The position numbers were made by a program, and so were the translations under genes. Shown in pieces: positions 54,522 to 63,032 of a DNA stretch of 64,000 bases (position 1 is the first letter of the stretch; each line of letters starts with the position of its first letter). The notes under the pieces were generated by a model, which made no database searches, was not told where the DNA came from, and saw only the letters and a list, made by a program, of their open reading frames with translations. Source of the DNA: Nocardioides sp. (GTDB lineage Bacteria > Actinomycetota > Actinomycetes > Propionibacteriales > Nocardioidaceae); NCBI GenBank assembly GCA_002729525.1, contig PBYI01000008.1, positions 1 to 64,000 on the forward strand, in the 5' to 3' direction.

Positions 54522-55475
54522 TCAGGCTCCCGTGGTCATGGTCATCTGCGGCTCGAAAGAGCCGGGCGGCGGGGTCACGCCGTTGTCACGGCACCACCCG
54601 CCGGGCTCGCGCTGGCTGCGGCGCGGGACTCCGTTCGAGGGCTCCAGCTGCATCGGGATCGGCGGCAGCGGGGGCAGCTCCTGGTCGGCCTCGGCGGCGA
54701 GCTCGTCGGCGTCCTTCTCCTCCGACATGCCGATGGGGCCGACACGCTGGGCGTTGAGGAACTGCCGCACCACCGGCTCCTCCGAGCTCAGCAGCATCTC
54801 GCGCGGACCGAACATGGCCAGGTGCTTGTGGTAGAGCAGGCCGATGTTGTCGGGCACCGTGCGGGCGGTGTTGATGTCGTGCGTGACGATGAGGAACGTC
54901 GCGTCGATCTGCGCGTTGAGGTCGACGATGAGCTGGTTGAGGAACGCCGTGCGCACCGGGTCGAGGCCGGAGTCGGGCTCGTCGAACAGCACGATCTCGG
55001 GGTCGAGCACCAGCGCGCGGGCCAGGCCGGCGCGCTTGCGCATGCCGCCGGAGATCTCGCCGGGGAGCTTGTCCTCGGCGCCGAGGAGACCGACGAGGTC
55101 CATCTTCTCCATGACCACGTCACGGATCTCCGACTCGGACTTCCGGGTGTGCTCGCGCAGCGGGAAGGCGACGTTGTCGTAGAGGTTCATCGAGCCGAAC
55201 ATCGCGCCGTCCTGGAACAGCACGCCGAACAGCTTGCGGATCTCGTAGAGCTCGCGCTCGGGGCACGACGCGATGTCGGTGCCCTCGATGACGATCGAGC
55301 CCTGGTCGGGCTTCAGCAGCCCGATGAGCGTCTTCAGGAACACCGACTTGCCGGTGCCCGACGGGCCCAGCATCACGCAGATCTCACCGGCCGGGATCGT
55401 GAGCGTCACGTCGCCCCAGATCAGCTGCTTGCCGAATGACTTGGTGAGGTGCTCGACCTTGATCTCGACGCCCAC
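54522..55475 (-). CDS. mkl: Mce/Mla ATP-binding protein
   Basis: 317 residues from GTG 55475 with AAGGGG upstream. A standard ABC ATPase: Walker A GPSGTGKS (about residues 38-45), Q-loop in VLFQDGAMF, signature SGGMRKRAG (about 141-149), Walker B IVLFDEPDSGLD (about 160-171) and H-loop VTHD. The SGGM-R-K-R signature is typical of the MlaF/Mkl (MceG) group. A Pro/Glu-rich C-terminal extension (about 250-317) follows the domain; such tails bind regulatory subunits in Mla systems. In M. tuberculosis mkl also lies between rplJL and rpoB but is separated from mce genes. Here it leads a full mce operon. Confidence 0.95.
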   Translation of the reverse strand: MGVEIKVEHLTKSFGKQLIWGDVTLTIPAGEICVMLGPSGTGKSVFLKTLIGLLKPDQGSIVIEGTDIASCPERELYEIRKLFGVLFQDGAMFGSMNLYDNVAFPLREHTRKSESEIRDVVMEKMDLVGLLGAEDKLPGEISGGMRKRAGLARALVLDPEIVLFDEPDSGLDPVRTAFLNQLIVDLNAQIDATFLIVTHDINTARTVPDNIGLLYHKHLAMFGPREMLLSSEEPVVRQFLNAQRVGPIGMSEEKDADELAAEADQELPPLPPIPMQLEPSNGVPRRSQREPGGWCRDNGVTPPPGSFEPQMTMTTGA

Positions 55476-55580
55476 TCACGCCACCCCTTCTGTGGTCACT
55501 GCTGCCTTGGTCACGCTCCGACGCGGCCGACCGCGCCGGACCCCATGTCACTCACCGGTAACAACGTCGACCTGGCCGCG

Positions 55581-55610
55581 AGGTTACGCCCCCGTTGTGG
55601 GCGCCGTCAC
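55581..55610 (-). promoter_or_regulatory. Candidate promoter of the mkl-mce operon
   Basis: Minus strand: -35 GTGACG (55605-55610), 18-bp spacer, -10 TAACCT (55581-55586). A TTGACG overlaps the -35 box at 55610-55615 but is 23 bp from the -10. GTAAC and GTTAC half-repeats surround the -10 (55558-55586), which could bind a regulator. Moderate support only. Confidence 0.4.
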
Positions 55611-55690
55611 GTCAACGCACGAATCGTGGCCGGATCGCGACCAGGACGGCCGTCGCGGACACGTCCTCTGACCTCGCACGACGCGTTCCC

Positions 55691-55727
55691 CGGCCGCGGC
55701 GCCGCCGGCGCCGCGGCGCCGCGGCCG
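55691..55727. repeat. All-GC palindrome upstream of mkl
   Basis: Arms CGGCCGCGGCGCCG and complement (14 bp) around a nine-base centre that is itself nearly palindromic; every base is G or C. Lies 20 bp downstream of the rplL terminator. It may be a second terminator or an insulator. Confidence 0.7.
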
Positions 55728-55747
55728 GCGTACGACCCCCGGACGCG

Positions 55748-55783
55748 CCGGAGGCGGCCGCCCTGTCGGGCGACCGCCTCCGG
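55748..55783 (-). terminator. Terminator of rplJL
   Basis: Arms CCGGAGGCGG and complement with a 16-base loop that can pair further. It lies 43 bp after the rplL stop and before the mce promoter. Confidence 0.75.
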
Positions 55784-55826
55784 TCGGTGTGGCGCACCTC
55801 AGGCGCACCGGGGTGTCACGCAGACG

Positions 55827-56219
55827 TCACTTGACGCTGACGGTGGCGCCGGCGCCCTCGAGGGCCTCCTTGGCCTTGTCAGCGGCCTCCTTGTTGACCT
55901 TCTCCAGGATCGGCTTCGGAGCCGACTCGACGAGCTCCTTGGCCTCCTTCAGGCCGAGGGAGGTCAGCGCGCGGACCTCCTTGATGACGTTGATCTTCTT
56001 GTCGCCGGCGGCCTCGAGGACGACGTCGAACTCGTCCTGCTCGGCAGCGGCCTCGCCACCGGCAGCGGCGCCACCTGCGGCGGGGGCGGCGGCCACGGCC
56101 ACGGGGGCGGCGGCGGTGACGTCGAAGGTCTCCTCGAACTGCTTCACGAACTCGGAGAGCTCGATGAGGGTCATCTCCTTGAACGCGTCGAGGAGCTCGT
56201 CGGTGCTGAGCTTCGCCAT
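55827..56219 (-). CDS. rplL: 50S ribosomal protein L7/L12
   Basis: 130 residues. The N-terminal dimerisation helix ([20 protein letters not shown]), the Ala/Gly hinge (about residues 35-58) and the C-terminal factor-binding domain ([20 protein letters not shown] to the end) are complete. Forms the stalk with L10 and recruits translation GTPases. 75 bp after rplJ. Confidence 0.98.
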   Translation of the reverse strand: MAKLSTDELLDAFKEMTLIELSEFVKQFEETFDVTAAAPVAVAAAPAAGGAAAGGEAAAEQDEFDVVLEAAGDKKINVIKEVRALTSLGLKEAKELVESAPKPILEKVNKEAADKAKEALEGAGATVSVK

Positions 56220-56294
56220 GATTGCGAACCTTTCTGTGGTGCGGCCCGCGAGAGCGGGCCTGATGTTTCTCGGTGTGGTGGTGTGTGCCTGGGC

Positions 56295-56924
56295 TCAGGC
56301 GTCGGTGGAGTCAGCGGCCTCGGCCTCGGCCGCGGGGGCCTCGGTCTCGGCAGCGGGCTCCTCCTCGGCGGCGGCCGGCGCACCGGCACCACCCGCGAGG
56401 ATCGAGGGGTCCTGCTCGGCCTTCGCCTGCAGCGCACCCGCGACACGGGCGGCCTGCGACAGCGGGGCCTGGAACAGGGAGACGGCGTTCTGCAGCGACG
56501 CGAGCATGGCGCCCGCGAGCTTGCCCATGAGGACCTCGCGGGACTCCAGCTCGGCGAGCTTGGAGATCTCCGCTGCGTCCAGCACGGCGCCGTCGAGGTA
56601 GCCGCCCTTGATGATCAGGGCGGGGTTCGCCTTGGCGAAGTCACGCAGACCCTTCGCGGCCTCGACCACGTCGCCGGTGATGAAGGCGATCGCGGTGGGA
56701 CCGACGAGCAGGTCGTCGAAGCCAGAGACGCCCGCCTCGGAGGCGGCGATCTTGGCCAGGGTGTTCTTCACCACGGCGTACGAAGCGTTCTCGCCGAGGG
56801 AGCGGCGCAGGTCCTGCAGCTCCTTGACGGTGAGACCGCGGTAGTCGGTGAGCACGGCACCGGCGGACTCGTTGAACGACTCAACGATCTCCGCGACGGC
56901 GGCCTGCTTCTCCGGCTTCGCCAT
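56295..56924 (-). CDS. rplJ: 50S ribosomal protein L10
   Basis: 209 residues. Core of about 175 residues with [15 protein letters not shown] near the start and the helix that binds L7/L12 toward the end, plus an Ala/Glu-rich extension of about 30 residues that is common in actinobacteria. Preceded by a structured leader that should allow L10 feedback control. Cotranscribed with rplL. Confidence 0.98.
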   Translation of the reverse strand: MAKPEKQAAVAEIVESFNESAGAVLTDYRGLTVKELQDLRRSLGENASYAVVKNTLAKIAASEAGVSGFDDLLVGPTAIAFITGDVVEAAKGLRDFAKANPALIIKGGYLDGAVLDAAEISKLAELESREVLMGKLAGAMLASLQNAVSLFQAPLSQAARVAGALQAKAEQDPSILAGGAGAPAAAEEEPAAETEAPAAEAEAADSTDA

Positions 56925-56981
56925 GGGGTCTCCTTCTCAGACGTGGCGAGACCGTCGGTGAAGGACCCTCCAGAACGACGA

Positions 56982-57121
56982 ACGCCCCGGGCGCAGGGCC
57001 CAGGGCGTGTGCTGACCGCATCGCGGTCGTCTGCTCCGGATCACCTGCGCGGGTCGTCCGCAGTGCTGCGGAACCTTCGACCGGGAGCGGGCTCCCGGCG
57101 ACCAGCGGTCTCTGGTTTCGA
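56982..57121 (-). promoter_or_regulatory. L10 leader (autoregulatory rplJ mRNA leader)
   Basis: A leader of about 200 nt before rplJ with several hairpins: 57081-57098 (CCGGGAGC arms), 57014-57028 (GACCGC arms) and a strong one at 56982-57008 (ACGCCC and GGGC stems) about 60 nt before the ATG, which could act as an attenuator. The minus strand also carries GCGCAGGTGA, resembling the conserved part of L10 leaders. Known L10 leaders bind L10(L12)4 to shut off their operon. Confidence 0.6.
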
Positions 57122-57127
57122 GAGGCA

Positions 57128-57157
57128 ACAGTACGGATCTCACCGCCGCGACGCCAA
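57128..57157 (-). promoter_or_regulatory. Candidate sigma-A promoter of rplJL
   Basis: Minus strand: -35 TTGGCG (57152-57157), 18-bp spacer, -10 TACTGT (57128-57133). Start near 57121 would place the whole leader in the transcript. The gap to the divergent aminotransferase start is only 38 bp, so control regions overlap. Confidence 0.5.
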
Positions 57158-57195
57158 TCGTCGCGGATCGAGCGGCGGCTGGCAGGATCGGGAGC

Positions 57196-58482
57196 ATGAC
57201 CGACGTCGTTCCCCTGTCCACCCTGTCACCCGAGCAGCTGGCCGCGTTCCTCGAGGAGAAGCAGGCGGCGTACGCCGCGCTCCGCGAGCGCGGGCTGTCG
57301 CTGGACCTGACCCGCGGCAAGCCGTCGGCCGAGCAGCTCGACCTCAGCAACGGCCTGCTCGGGCTGCCCACGACCTACCGGGACCGCGGCGGCGTCGACG
57401 TGCGCAACTACGGCGGCCTGGAGGGGCTGCGCGAGCTGCGCGAGGTGTTCGGCGAGCTCCTGGGCATCGACGCCGACCAGGTGCTGTGCCAGGGCAACTC
57501 CAGCCTCACGCTGATGCACCAGGCGCTCACCGACCTCCTGCTGTGGGGCGGCCCCGGCTCGGAGCGCCCGTGGAAGGACGAGCCGACACTGAAGTTCGTC
57601 TGCCCCGTGCCCGGCTACGACCGGCACTTCTCGATGCTCGCCGACTTCGGCATCGAGATGGTCACCGTCCCGATGAACGCCGACGGCCCCGACGTCGAGG
57701 CCGTCCGCGCGCTGGTCGCCGACGACCCGGCGGTCAAGGGACTGTGGATCGTGCCGACGTACGCCAACCCGACCGGCGCGGTGTGCAGCGCCGAGGTCGC
57801 CGCCGAGCTGATGTCGATGCCGACGGCCGCGCCCGACTTCCGGGTCTTCTGGGACAACGCCTACGCGCTGCACCACCTCACCGACGACGAGGTGAAGAGC
57901 CCGGACGTGCTCAGCCTGGCCGCCGCGGCCGACCACGCCGACCGACCGATCGTGTTCGCGTCGACCTCCAAGATCACCTTCGCCGGCGCCGGCGTCGCGG
58001 TGGTCGCGATGTCGGGCGCCAACAAGGCGTGGTTCCTCAAGCACCTCGGCATGGCCTCGATCGGCCCCGACAAGGTCAACCACCTGCGCCACGTGGAGTT
58101 CTTCGGCGACGCCGACGGCGTGCGCGCACACATGCGCAAGCACCGCGAGATCATCGCGCCCAAGTTCGCCGCCGTGGACGACGCGCTGAGCACCGAGCTC
58201 GACGGCCTCGAGGTCGCGGAGTGGACCCGTCCGACCGGGGGCTACTTCGTCAACCTCGACGTGCTCGACGGCACCGCCTCGCAGGTCGTGGCGCTGGCCA
58301 AGGAGGCCGGTATCGCCCTGACGCCCGCCGGCGCCTCGTTCCCGCTGGGCGACGACCCGCGCGACCGCAACATCCGCCTCGCGCCGACCTTCCCGCCGCT
58401 GGACCAGGTCGAGACCGCGATGGCCGGCGTCGCCACCTGCGTGGCGCTCGCCGCTGCGGAGAAGCTCGCCGCGGACGCCTGA
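57196..58482 (+). CDS. Aspartate aminotransferase, class Ic (AspT/MocR-like type)
   Basis: 428 residues, PLP-dependent. The N-terminal segment with DLTRGKPSAEQLDLS (about residues 36-50), NYGGLEGLRELREV, CQGNSSLTLMHQAL, VPTYANPTGAVCS, FWDNAYALHHL (Asp for PLP nitrogen), the PLP Lys in STSKITFAGAG (about 257) and the C-terminal Arg in DRNIRLAPTFP match the class Ic group described from Corynebacterium glutamicum AspT. It interconverts aspartate and oxaloacetate with glutamate/2-oxoglutarate. Common in actinobacteria as a main aspartate transaminase. Divergent from rplJ and convergent with rplA, so expressed on its own. Confidence 0.9.
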   Translation: MTDVVPLSTLSPEQLAAFLEEKQAAYAALRERGLSLDLTRGKPSAEQLDLSNGLLGLPTTYRDRGGVDVRNYGGLEGLRELREVFGELLGIDADQVLCQGNSSLTLMHQALTDLLLWGGPGSERPWKDEPTLKFVCPVPGYDRHFSMLADFGIEMVTVPMNADGPDVEAVRALVADDPAVKGLWIVPTYANPTGAVCSAEVAAELMSMPTAAPDFRVFWDNAYALHHLTDDEVKSPDVLSLAAAADHADRPIVFASTSKITFAGAGVAVVAMSGANKAWFLKHLGMASIGPDKVNHLRHVEFFGDADGVRAHMRKHREIIAPKFAAVDDALSTELDGLEVAEWTRPTGGYFVNLDVLDGTASQVVALAKEAGIALTPAGASFPLGDDPRDRNIRLAPTFPPLDQVETAMAGVATCVALAAAEKLAADA

Positions 58483-58508
58483 CGCCCACCCGCACCACGG
58501 CGTACGAC

Positions 58509-58550
58509 GCACGAAGGCCCGGCCCCCTCGCGGGGACCGGGCCTTCGTGC
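58509..58550. terminator. Bidirectional terminator
   Basis: Arms GCACGAAGGCCCGG and complement (14 bp) with an inner CCCC/GGGG extension, between the aminotransferase stop and the rplA stop. Suited to stop both convergent transcripts. Confidence 0.85.
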
Positions 58551-58566
58551 TGTCAGCGGGTGAGGC

Positions 58567-59280
58567 TCAGGCCTCGTCCTCGCCGGCGACGTTCTTGATG
58601 CGGTTGGGGTCGACCTGGACGCCCGGACCCATCGTGGTGGAGAGGGTGACCTTCTTCAGGTAGCGACCCTTGGAGCTGGCGGGCTTGAGCCGCAGCACCT
58701 CCTCCAGCGCGGCGGCGTAGTTCTCCGCCAGCTGGGCCTCGCCGAAGGACGCCTTGCCAATGATGAAGTGCAGGTTGGCGTGGCGGTCGACGCGGAACTC
58801 GATCTTGCCGCCCTTGATGTCGGTCACGGCCTTGGCCGGGTCCGGGGTGACGGTGCCGGTCTTGGGGTTCGGCATGAGGCCGCGGGGGCCGAGCACGCGG
58901 CCGAGGCGGCCGACCTTACCCATGAGGTCCGGGGTCGCGACGACGGCGTCGAAGTCGAGGTAGCCGGCGCCGACCTTCTCGATCAGGTCGTCCGACCCGA
59001 CCTCGTCCGCACCGGCGTCGAGCGCGGCCTGGGCCTTGTCGCCCTGCGCGAAGACGAGCACGCGGGCGGTCTTGCCGGTGCCGTGCGGGAGGTTGACGGT
59101 GCCGCGCACCATCTGGTCGGCCTTGCGGGGGTCGACGCCGAGGCGCATGACGACGTCGACGGTCTCGTCGAACTTCTTCTTCGAGGAGGCCTTGGCGATC
59201 TTGATCGCGGCCAGCGGGGCGTAGAGCTCGTCCTTGTCGAAGGTCTCCATCGCCGCGCGGTAGGTCTTGCTGCGCTGCAT
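58567..59280 (-). CDS. rplA: 50S ribosomal protein L1
   Basis: 237 residues. The L1 signature around [20 protein letters not shown] (about residues 122-141) and the RNA-binding [15 protein letters not shown] start are present. Part of the stalk base; in many bacteria L1 represses its own rplKA message. 101 bp after rplK. Confidence 0.98.
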   Translation of the reverse strand: MQRSKTYRAAMETFDKDELYAPLAAIKIAKASSKKKFDETVDVVMRLGVDPRKADQMVRGTVNLPHGTGKTARVLVFAQGDKAQAALDAGADEVGSDDLIEKVGAGYLDFDAVVATPDLMGKVGRLGRVLGPRGLMPNPKTGTVTPDPAKAVTDIKGGKIEFRVDRHANLHFIIGKASFGEAQLAENYAAALEEVLRLKPASSKGRYLKKVTLSTTMGPGVQVDPNRIKNVAGEDEA

Positions 59281-59381
59281 GGTGGTTCTCTCTTTCTCTT
59301 CCGGCCCGCCGTGGCGGGACCGGAGGGGTGTGGTCGGTAGCGGGCCAGCGCGGCCCTGCCACTCCTCCGTGGCGGAGGGGA

Positions 59382-59810
59382 TCAGTCGGTGGTGACGCCC
59401 ATGGAGCGGGCGGTGCCCTCGACGATCTTCATCGCGGCGTCGATGTCGTTCGCGTTGAGGTCGGGGAGCTTGGTCGTGGCGATCTCGCGCACCTGGTCCT
59501 TGGTCAGCTTGCCGACCTTCTCCTTGTGCGGGACGCCCGAGCCCTTCTTCAGACCGGCGGCCTTCTTGATGAGCTCCGCGGCCGGCGGGGTCTTCGTGAT
59601 GAAGGTGAACGACCGGTCCTCGTAGATGGTGATCTCGACGGGGACGACGTTGCCGCGCATGGACTCCGTCTGGGCGTTGTACGCCTTGCAGAACTCCATG
59701 ATGTTGACGCCGTGCGGACCGAGGGCGGTACCGACCGGCGGGGCCGGGGTCGCGCCACCGGCCTGCAGCTGCACCTTGACCAGGGCAGCGATCTTCTTCT
59801 TGGGAGGCAT
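59382..59810 (-). CDS. rplK: 50S ribosomal protein L11
   Basis: 142 residues from ATG 59810, which starts the conserved [17 protein letters not shown]; earlier in-frame codons are not part of L11. The [20 protein letters not shown] segment (about 25-44) and the C-terminal rRNA-binding domain are complete. The GTPase-centre protein and target of thiopeptides. 128 bp after nusG. Confidence 0.98.
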   Translation of the reverse strand: MPPKKKIAALVKVQLQAGGATPAPPVGTALGPHGVNIMEFCKAYNAQTESMRGNVVPVEITIYEDRSFTFITKTPPAAELIKKAAGLKKGSGVPHKEKVGKLTKDQVREIATTKLPDLNANDIDAAMKIVEGTARSMGVTTD

Positions 59811-59938
59811 GATGCGCTCTCTTCCTTCTCTGTGGTCACAGCGAGGGCGGTCGCCCTCTGCCACGGGGTGTTGCTCAGTAGACGATGGTGACGCGCGGGA
59901 CGGCCCGGGGCCAAATCCGACGTGTCAGACGTCCTCGC

Positions 59939-60856
59939 TCAGACGCGCTGGATCTGCGAGAAGCTGAGCTCGACCGGGGTCTCGCGGCCGAAGATCTCGA
60001 CGAGCGCCTTGACGCGCTGCGCCTCGGCGTTGATCTCGGTGATCGTGGCGTGCAGCGTGGCGAACGGGCCGTCGACGACCATGACGGAGTCGGAGACGCC
60101 GAAGTCGGCGACCTCGATGTTCTTCTTCGCCGCGACCGCGGTGCCACCACCGGCGGCCGGCGCGGAGTCATCGCCGGCGGCGGGAGCCGCGGCGGCCTCG
60201 GCGACGACGCTCGGGGCGAGCATCTTCTCGACCTCGTCCATGCCCAGCGGCACGGGCTGGTGGCTGTTGCCGACGAAGCCGGTGATGGACGGCGTGTGAC
60301 GCACGGCGGACCAGGACTCGTCGGTGAGGTCCATCCGGACCAGCACGTAGCCCGGGAGGGCCGGCTTCTTGCGGGTGCGTCGCTGACCGTTCTTGATCTC
60401 GACGACGTCCTCCATGGGGACCACGATCTCGTGGATGTAGTCCTCCATGTTGAGCGAGACGGCGCGGTTCTCCAGGTTCGACTTCACCCGGTTCTCCATG
60501 CCGGAGTAGGTGTGCACGACGAACCAGTCGCCCGGCTTGGCCCACAGCTCACGGCGGAACGCCTCCAGCGGGTCCTCGGACTCCACGGCGTCGTCGGCGA
60601 TCTCCTCGCCGGTCGCGGGGTCCTCGGCAGCCAGCTCGTCGGCGGCCTCCGCGGTCTCGTCTGCGAGCTCGCCCTCGGCCTCGACGACCTCGTCGGCGTG
60701 GTCCTCGGCGACCTCGAGCAGGTCGTCGTCGGAGTCGGCGGCCACCGGCTCGGTGCCCTCGGCGGACAACTCGGTCGCCTCGTCCTGCTCGGGGTCGAGG
60801 TCGAGGTCCTGCTCGAGGTCCTGCTCCGGGTACTGCTCAGACACGTGCTGCTCCAT
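59939..60856 (-). CDS. nusG: Transcription antitermination factor NusG with acidic N-terminal extension
   Basis: 305 residues, about 120 more than E. coli NusG. The first about 110 residues are a Glu/Asp-rich extension with Q-Y-P-E-Q-D and repeated E-D blocks, common in actinobacteria. The NGN domain (about 118-225) starts at [20 protein letters not shown]. An Ala/Gly-rich linker (about 225-250) and the KOW domain (about 255-305) with [20 protein letters not shown] follow. It binds RNA polymerase and couples it to Rho or ribosomes. Confidence 0.97.
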   Translation of the reverse strand: MEQHVSEQYPEQDLEQDLDLDPEQDEATELSAEGTEPVAADSDDDLLEVAEDHADEVVEAEGELADETAEAADELAAEDPATGEEIADDAVESEDPLEAFRRELWAKPGDWFVVHTYSGMENRVKSNLENRAVSLNMEDYIHEIVVPMEDVVEIKNGQRRTRKKPALPGYVLVRMDLTDESWSAVRHTPSITGFVGNSHQPVPLGMDEVEKMLAPSVVAEAAAAPAAGDDSAPAAGGGTAVAAKKNIEVADFGVSDSVMVVDGPFATLHATITEINAEAQRVKALVEIFGRETPVELSFSQIQRV

Positions 60857-60921
60857 CGGTGTGGGGTGCGGTCGGGCGGTGCCGCCCGACGTGGGTACGT
60901 CGGGCTCCGGTGACCACGCGG

Positions 60922-61164
60922 TCAGATGTTCTCGCCGCCGGTGAAGATCTTGAACACCAGCTGGCCGAACGCCAGGTCGAGCGCCGAGACGATCGCGATC
61001 ATCACCAGCACGAACGCCATCACCACGAAGAAGTAGGTGACCAGCTGCTCCTGGGTCGGGTAGACGACCTTCCGCAGCTCGGCGACCACCTGACGGTAGA
61101 ACGTCGGGATGCCGGTGCGCTTGCGGGGCTCGTTGGACCCCCGGACCGCCTGGCTGTCCGACAC
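60922..61164 (-). CDS. secE: Preprotein translocase subunit SecE
   Basis: 80 residues from GTG 61164, with AGAGG about eight to ten bases upstream; in-frame codons further up run into the tRNA. One membrane helix (about residues 43-65) preceded by the conserved amphipathic [20 protein letters not shown] segment (about 22-41). Essential subunit of SecYEG. In one transcript with nusG, 65 bp upstream. Confidence 0.95.
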   Translation of the reverse strand: MSDSQAVRGSNEPRKRTGIPTFYRQVVAELRKVVYPTQEQLVTYFFVVMAFVLVMIAIVSALDLAFGQLVFKIFTGGENI

Positions 61165-61193
61165 TTCGTCACCTCTCGTCGTGGTTCGTTTCG

Positions 61194-61266
61194 CAGGGCA
61201 CGAGGGACTTGAACCCCCAACCTTCGGTTTTGGAGACCGATGCTCTGCCAGTTGAGCTAGTGCCCT
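61194..61266 (-). tRNA. tRNA-Trp (CCA anticodon)
   Basis: 73 nt on the minus strand. Acceptor arms AGGGCAC and GTGCCCT with discriminator G, D-loop with AGCTCAACTGGCAGAGC, anticodon loop CTCCAAA (anticodon CCA) and T-arm GGGGGTTCAAGTCCCTC are all in place. The 3' CCA is not encoded. Position before secE-nusG is usual in actinobacteria. Confidence 0.97.
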
Positions 61267-61342
61267 CCACAGTGGATCCGCCACGTCGGCCGGACCGCCT
61301 CGCGGGCAGGCCGGACCATGGCTCGTGATCCACCAGCGGTGG

Positions 61343-61373
61343 AGTCTACGGGCACAGGTGGAGCCGCGTCCAA
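61343..61373 (-). promoter_or_regulatory. Candidate promoter for tRNA-Trp/secE
   Basis: Minus strand: -35 TTGGAC (61368-61373), 19-bp spacer, -10 TAGACT (61343-61348). About 70 bp before the tRNA 5' end. The spacer is long, so support is modest. Confidence 0.38.
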
Positions 61374-61418
61374 AAGGCCCGTCGCGGGTCGCTCGGGCCG
61401 GGTGCCTACCATCCCCGG

Positions 61419-62480
61419 ATGAGCAGGTCCGACCACCGCCCCGGCCCCGACGGGGACCGCCGCGACCTCCGCACGCTCCCCAAGGCGCACCTGCACCTGC
61501 ACTTCACCGGCTCGATGCGCCACGCCACGCTGCTGGAGCTGGCCGAGCGCGACGGCGTGCAGCTGCCCGACTCGCTGGTCACCGACTGGCCGCCACGGCT
61601 GAGCGCGGCCGACGAGAAGGGCTGGTTCCGCTTCCAGCGCCTGTACGACGTCGCACGCAGCGTCCTGCGCACGCCGGACGACGTACGACGGCTGGTGCGG
61701 GAGGCCGCCGAGGACGACGTGCGCGACGGCGGGCGGTGGCTGGAGATCCAGGTCGACCCGAGCGGGTACGCCGCGACCTTCGGCGGGATCACGGAGTTCA
61801 CCGACCTGGTGCTCGACGCGGTCCGCGAGGCCGCGGCGGCCACCGGGCTCGGTATCGGGCTCGTCATCGCCGCCAACCGCACCCGTCACCCGCTCGACGC
61901 CCGCATCCTGGCCCGCCTCGCCGCGCAGTACGCCGACCGCGGCGTCGTCGGCTTCGGCCTGTCCAACGACGAGCGCCGCGGCAGCACCGAGGATTTCGCG
62001 AAGGCGTTCGAGATCGCCGAGCGGGCCGGCCTGCTGCTGGTGCCGCACGGTGGCGAGCTGCGCGGGCCGGACCACGTGCGCACCTGTCTGGACTCCCTGC
62101 ACGCCGGACGCCTCGGGCACGGCGTCCGGACCGCCGAGGACCCCGCGCTGCTCGACCGGGTGGTGCAGGCGGGGGTCGCGCTCGAGGTGTGCCCGGTCTC
62201 GAACGTGTCGCTCGGCGTCTACTCCGACCTGTCGTCGGTACCACTGCCCACGCTGCTCGAGGCCGGGGCGACCGTCGCCCTGGGCGCCGACGACCCATTG
62301 CTGTTCGGGTCGCAGCTGGCCGCGCAGTACGCCACGATGCGCGCCGCGCACGACCTGTCCGACGCGACGCTCGCCGAGCTGGCGCGGATGTCGCTGCGCG
62401 CCTCGAGGGCACCCTCGGACCTGCGCGAGACGGCTCTCGCCGACGTCGACGCCTGGCTCACCTCCCCCACGGAGGGCTGA
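61419..62480 (+). CDS. add: Adenosine deaminase-family protein
   Basis: 353 residues, TIM-barrel deaminase. Metal and catalytic sites: HLHLH (about residues 24-28), HGGE (about 209-212; catalytic Glu), RLGHGV (about 231-236) and GADDP (about 288-292). The normally acidic residue after the second zinc His (H-x-H-L-D/E-G in well-known ADAs) reads HFTGS, so a Thr replaces the Asp/Glu that touches the ribose. The actinobacterial group may therefore have a different nucleoside preference. Cytoplasmic purine salvage is the likely role. Confidence 0.9.
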   Translation: MSRSDHRPGPDGDRRDLRTLPKAHLHLHFTGSMRHATLLELAERDGVQLPDSLVTDWPPRLSAADEKGWFRFQRLYDVARSVLRTPDDVRRLVREAAEDDVRDGGRWLEIQVDPSGYAATFGGITEFTDLVLDAVREAAAATGLGIGLVIAANRTRHPLDARILARLAAQYADRGVVGFGLSNDERRGSTEDFAKAFEIAERAGLLLVPHGGELRGPDHVRTCLDSLHAGRLGHGVRTAEDPALLDRVVQAGVALEVCPVSNVSLGVYSDLSSVPLPTLLEAGATVALGADDPLLFGSQLAAQYATMRAAHDLSDATLAELARMSLRASRAPSDLRETALADVDAWLTSPTEG

Positions 62481-62595
62481 GCGATGGGTTGCGACGGCGG
62501 CGAGGTCTGGGCGTTCGAGGCCACGCCGTAGGGCACCGGCGACCGCTGGGTGCTGCTGGGTGCTGACTTCTCGAGGCGTGGCAGGGGCACTGGGG

Positions 62596-62925
62596 TCAGG
62601 CCAGGCCGCCGAATCCGCCGAGGTCGCGCAGGCGGGAGACCGCCTCGGTGTCGTGGGCGACGCCGGCCCAGTCGCCGGGCTGGTGGACGGTGAGTCCCGC
62701 CGGCAGGTCGGCGGGGTTGATCGCGCGGGGACCGGCGGCGGGGGCGGCCATCAGGGCCTCGAGGGCGGCGATCTCGGCGGCGCCGGTCTCGACCGACTCG
62801 ACGGTCTCGATGCGGCCGATGCCGTCGACCAGGGCCCAGAAGTCGGCGTCGGTGGCTCCGGCGCGGGGGCCGGCCTCGGTCGCGGTGGTGAGGCGGGGGC
62901 GGGGGGTGTGGGGGGTGTCGTTCAT
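62596..62925 (-). CDS. Hypothetical protein
   Basis: 109 residues from ATG 62925. Pro/Arg-rich start, then an Ala-rich acidic helical stretch (ADFWALVDGIGRIETVESVE, about residues 27-46) and a Gly-rich end (GDWAGV ... GGFGGLA). No family recognised, no signal peptide. Ribosome-binding site weak. Lies between convergent add and the sigma factor gene. Real coding is likely but not certain. Confidence 0.5.
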   Translation of the reverse strand: MNDTPHTPRPRLTTATEAGPRAGATDADFWALVDGIGRIETVESVETGAAEIAALEALMAAPAAGPRAINPADLPAGLTVHQPGDWAGVAHDTEAVSRLRDLGGFGGLA

Positions 62926-63032
62926 GACCACAATGTTGCCGTTCTGTGGATTTCCACGGGACCTCCTCACAGGTAGAACGGCCTGGTACATCGACACCAC
63001 GCACCAGGCAGTACGCCCGTACCAGTCCCGGG

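Larger units (their letters stand above)
55476..55826. other. Intergenic region between rplL and the mce operon
   Basis: 351 bp without a gene. From the rplL side it holds a terminator hairpin (55748-55783), an all-GC palindrome (55691-55727) and a promoter candidate for mkl (55581-55610), followed by a leader of about 100 nt. No ORF with plausible coding features was found. Confidence 0.8.

Noticed and set aside
59811..59938. Separate promoter or riboswitch between nusG and rplK
   Set aside because: A TTGGCC and a TACTGA are present but 22 bp apart, and no conserved leader pattern is recognisable.
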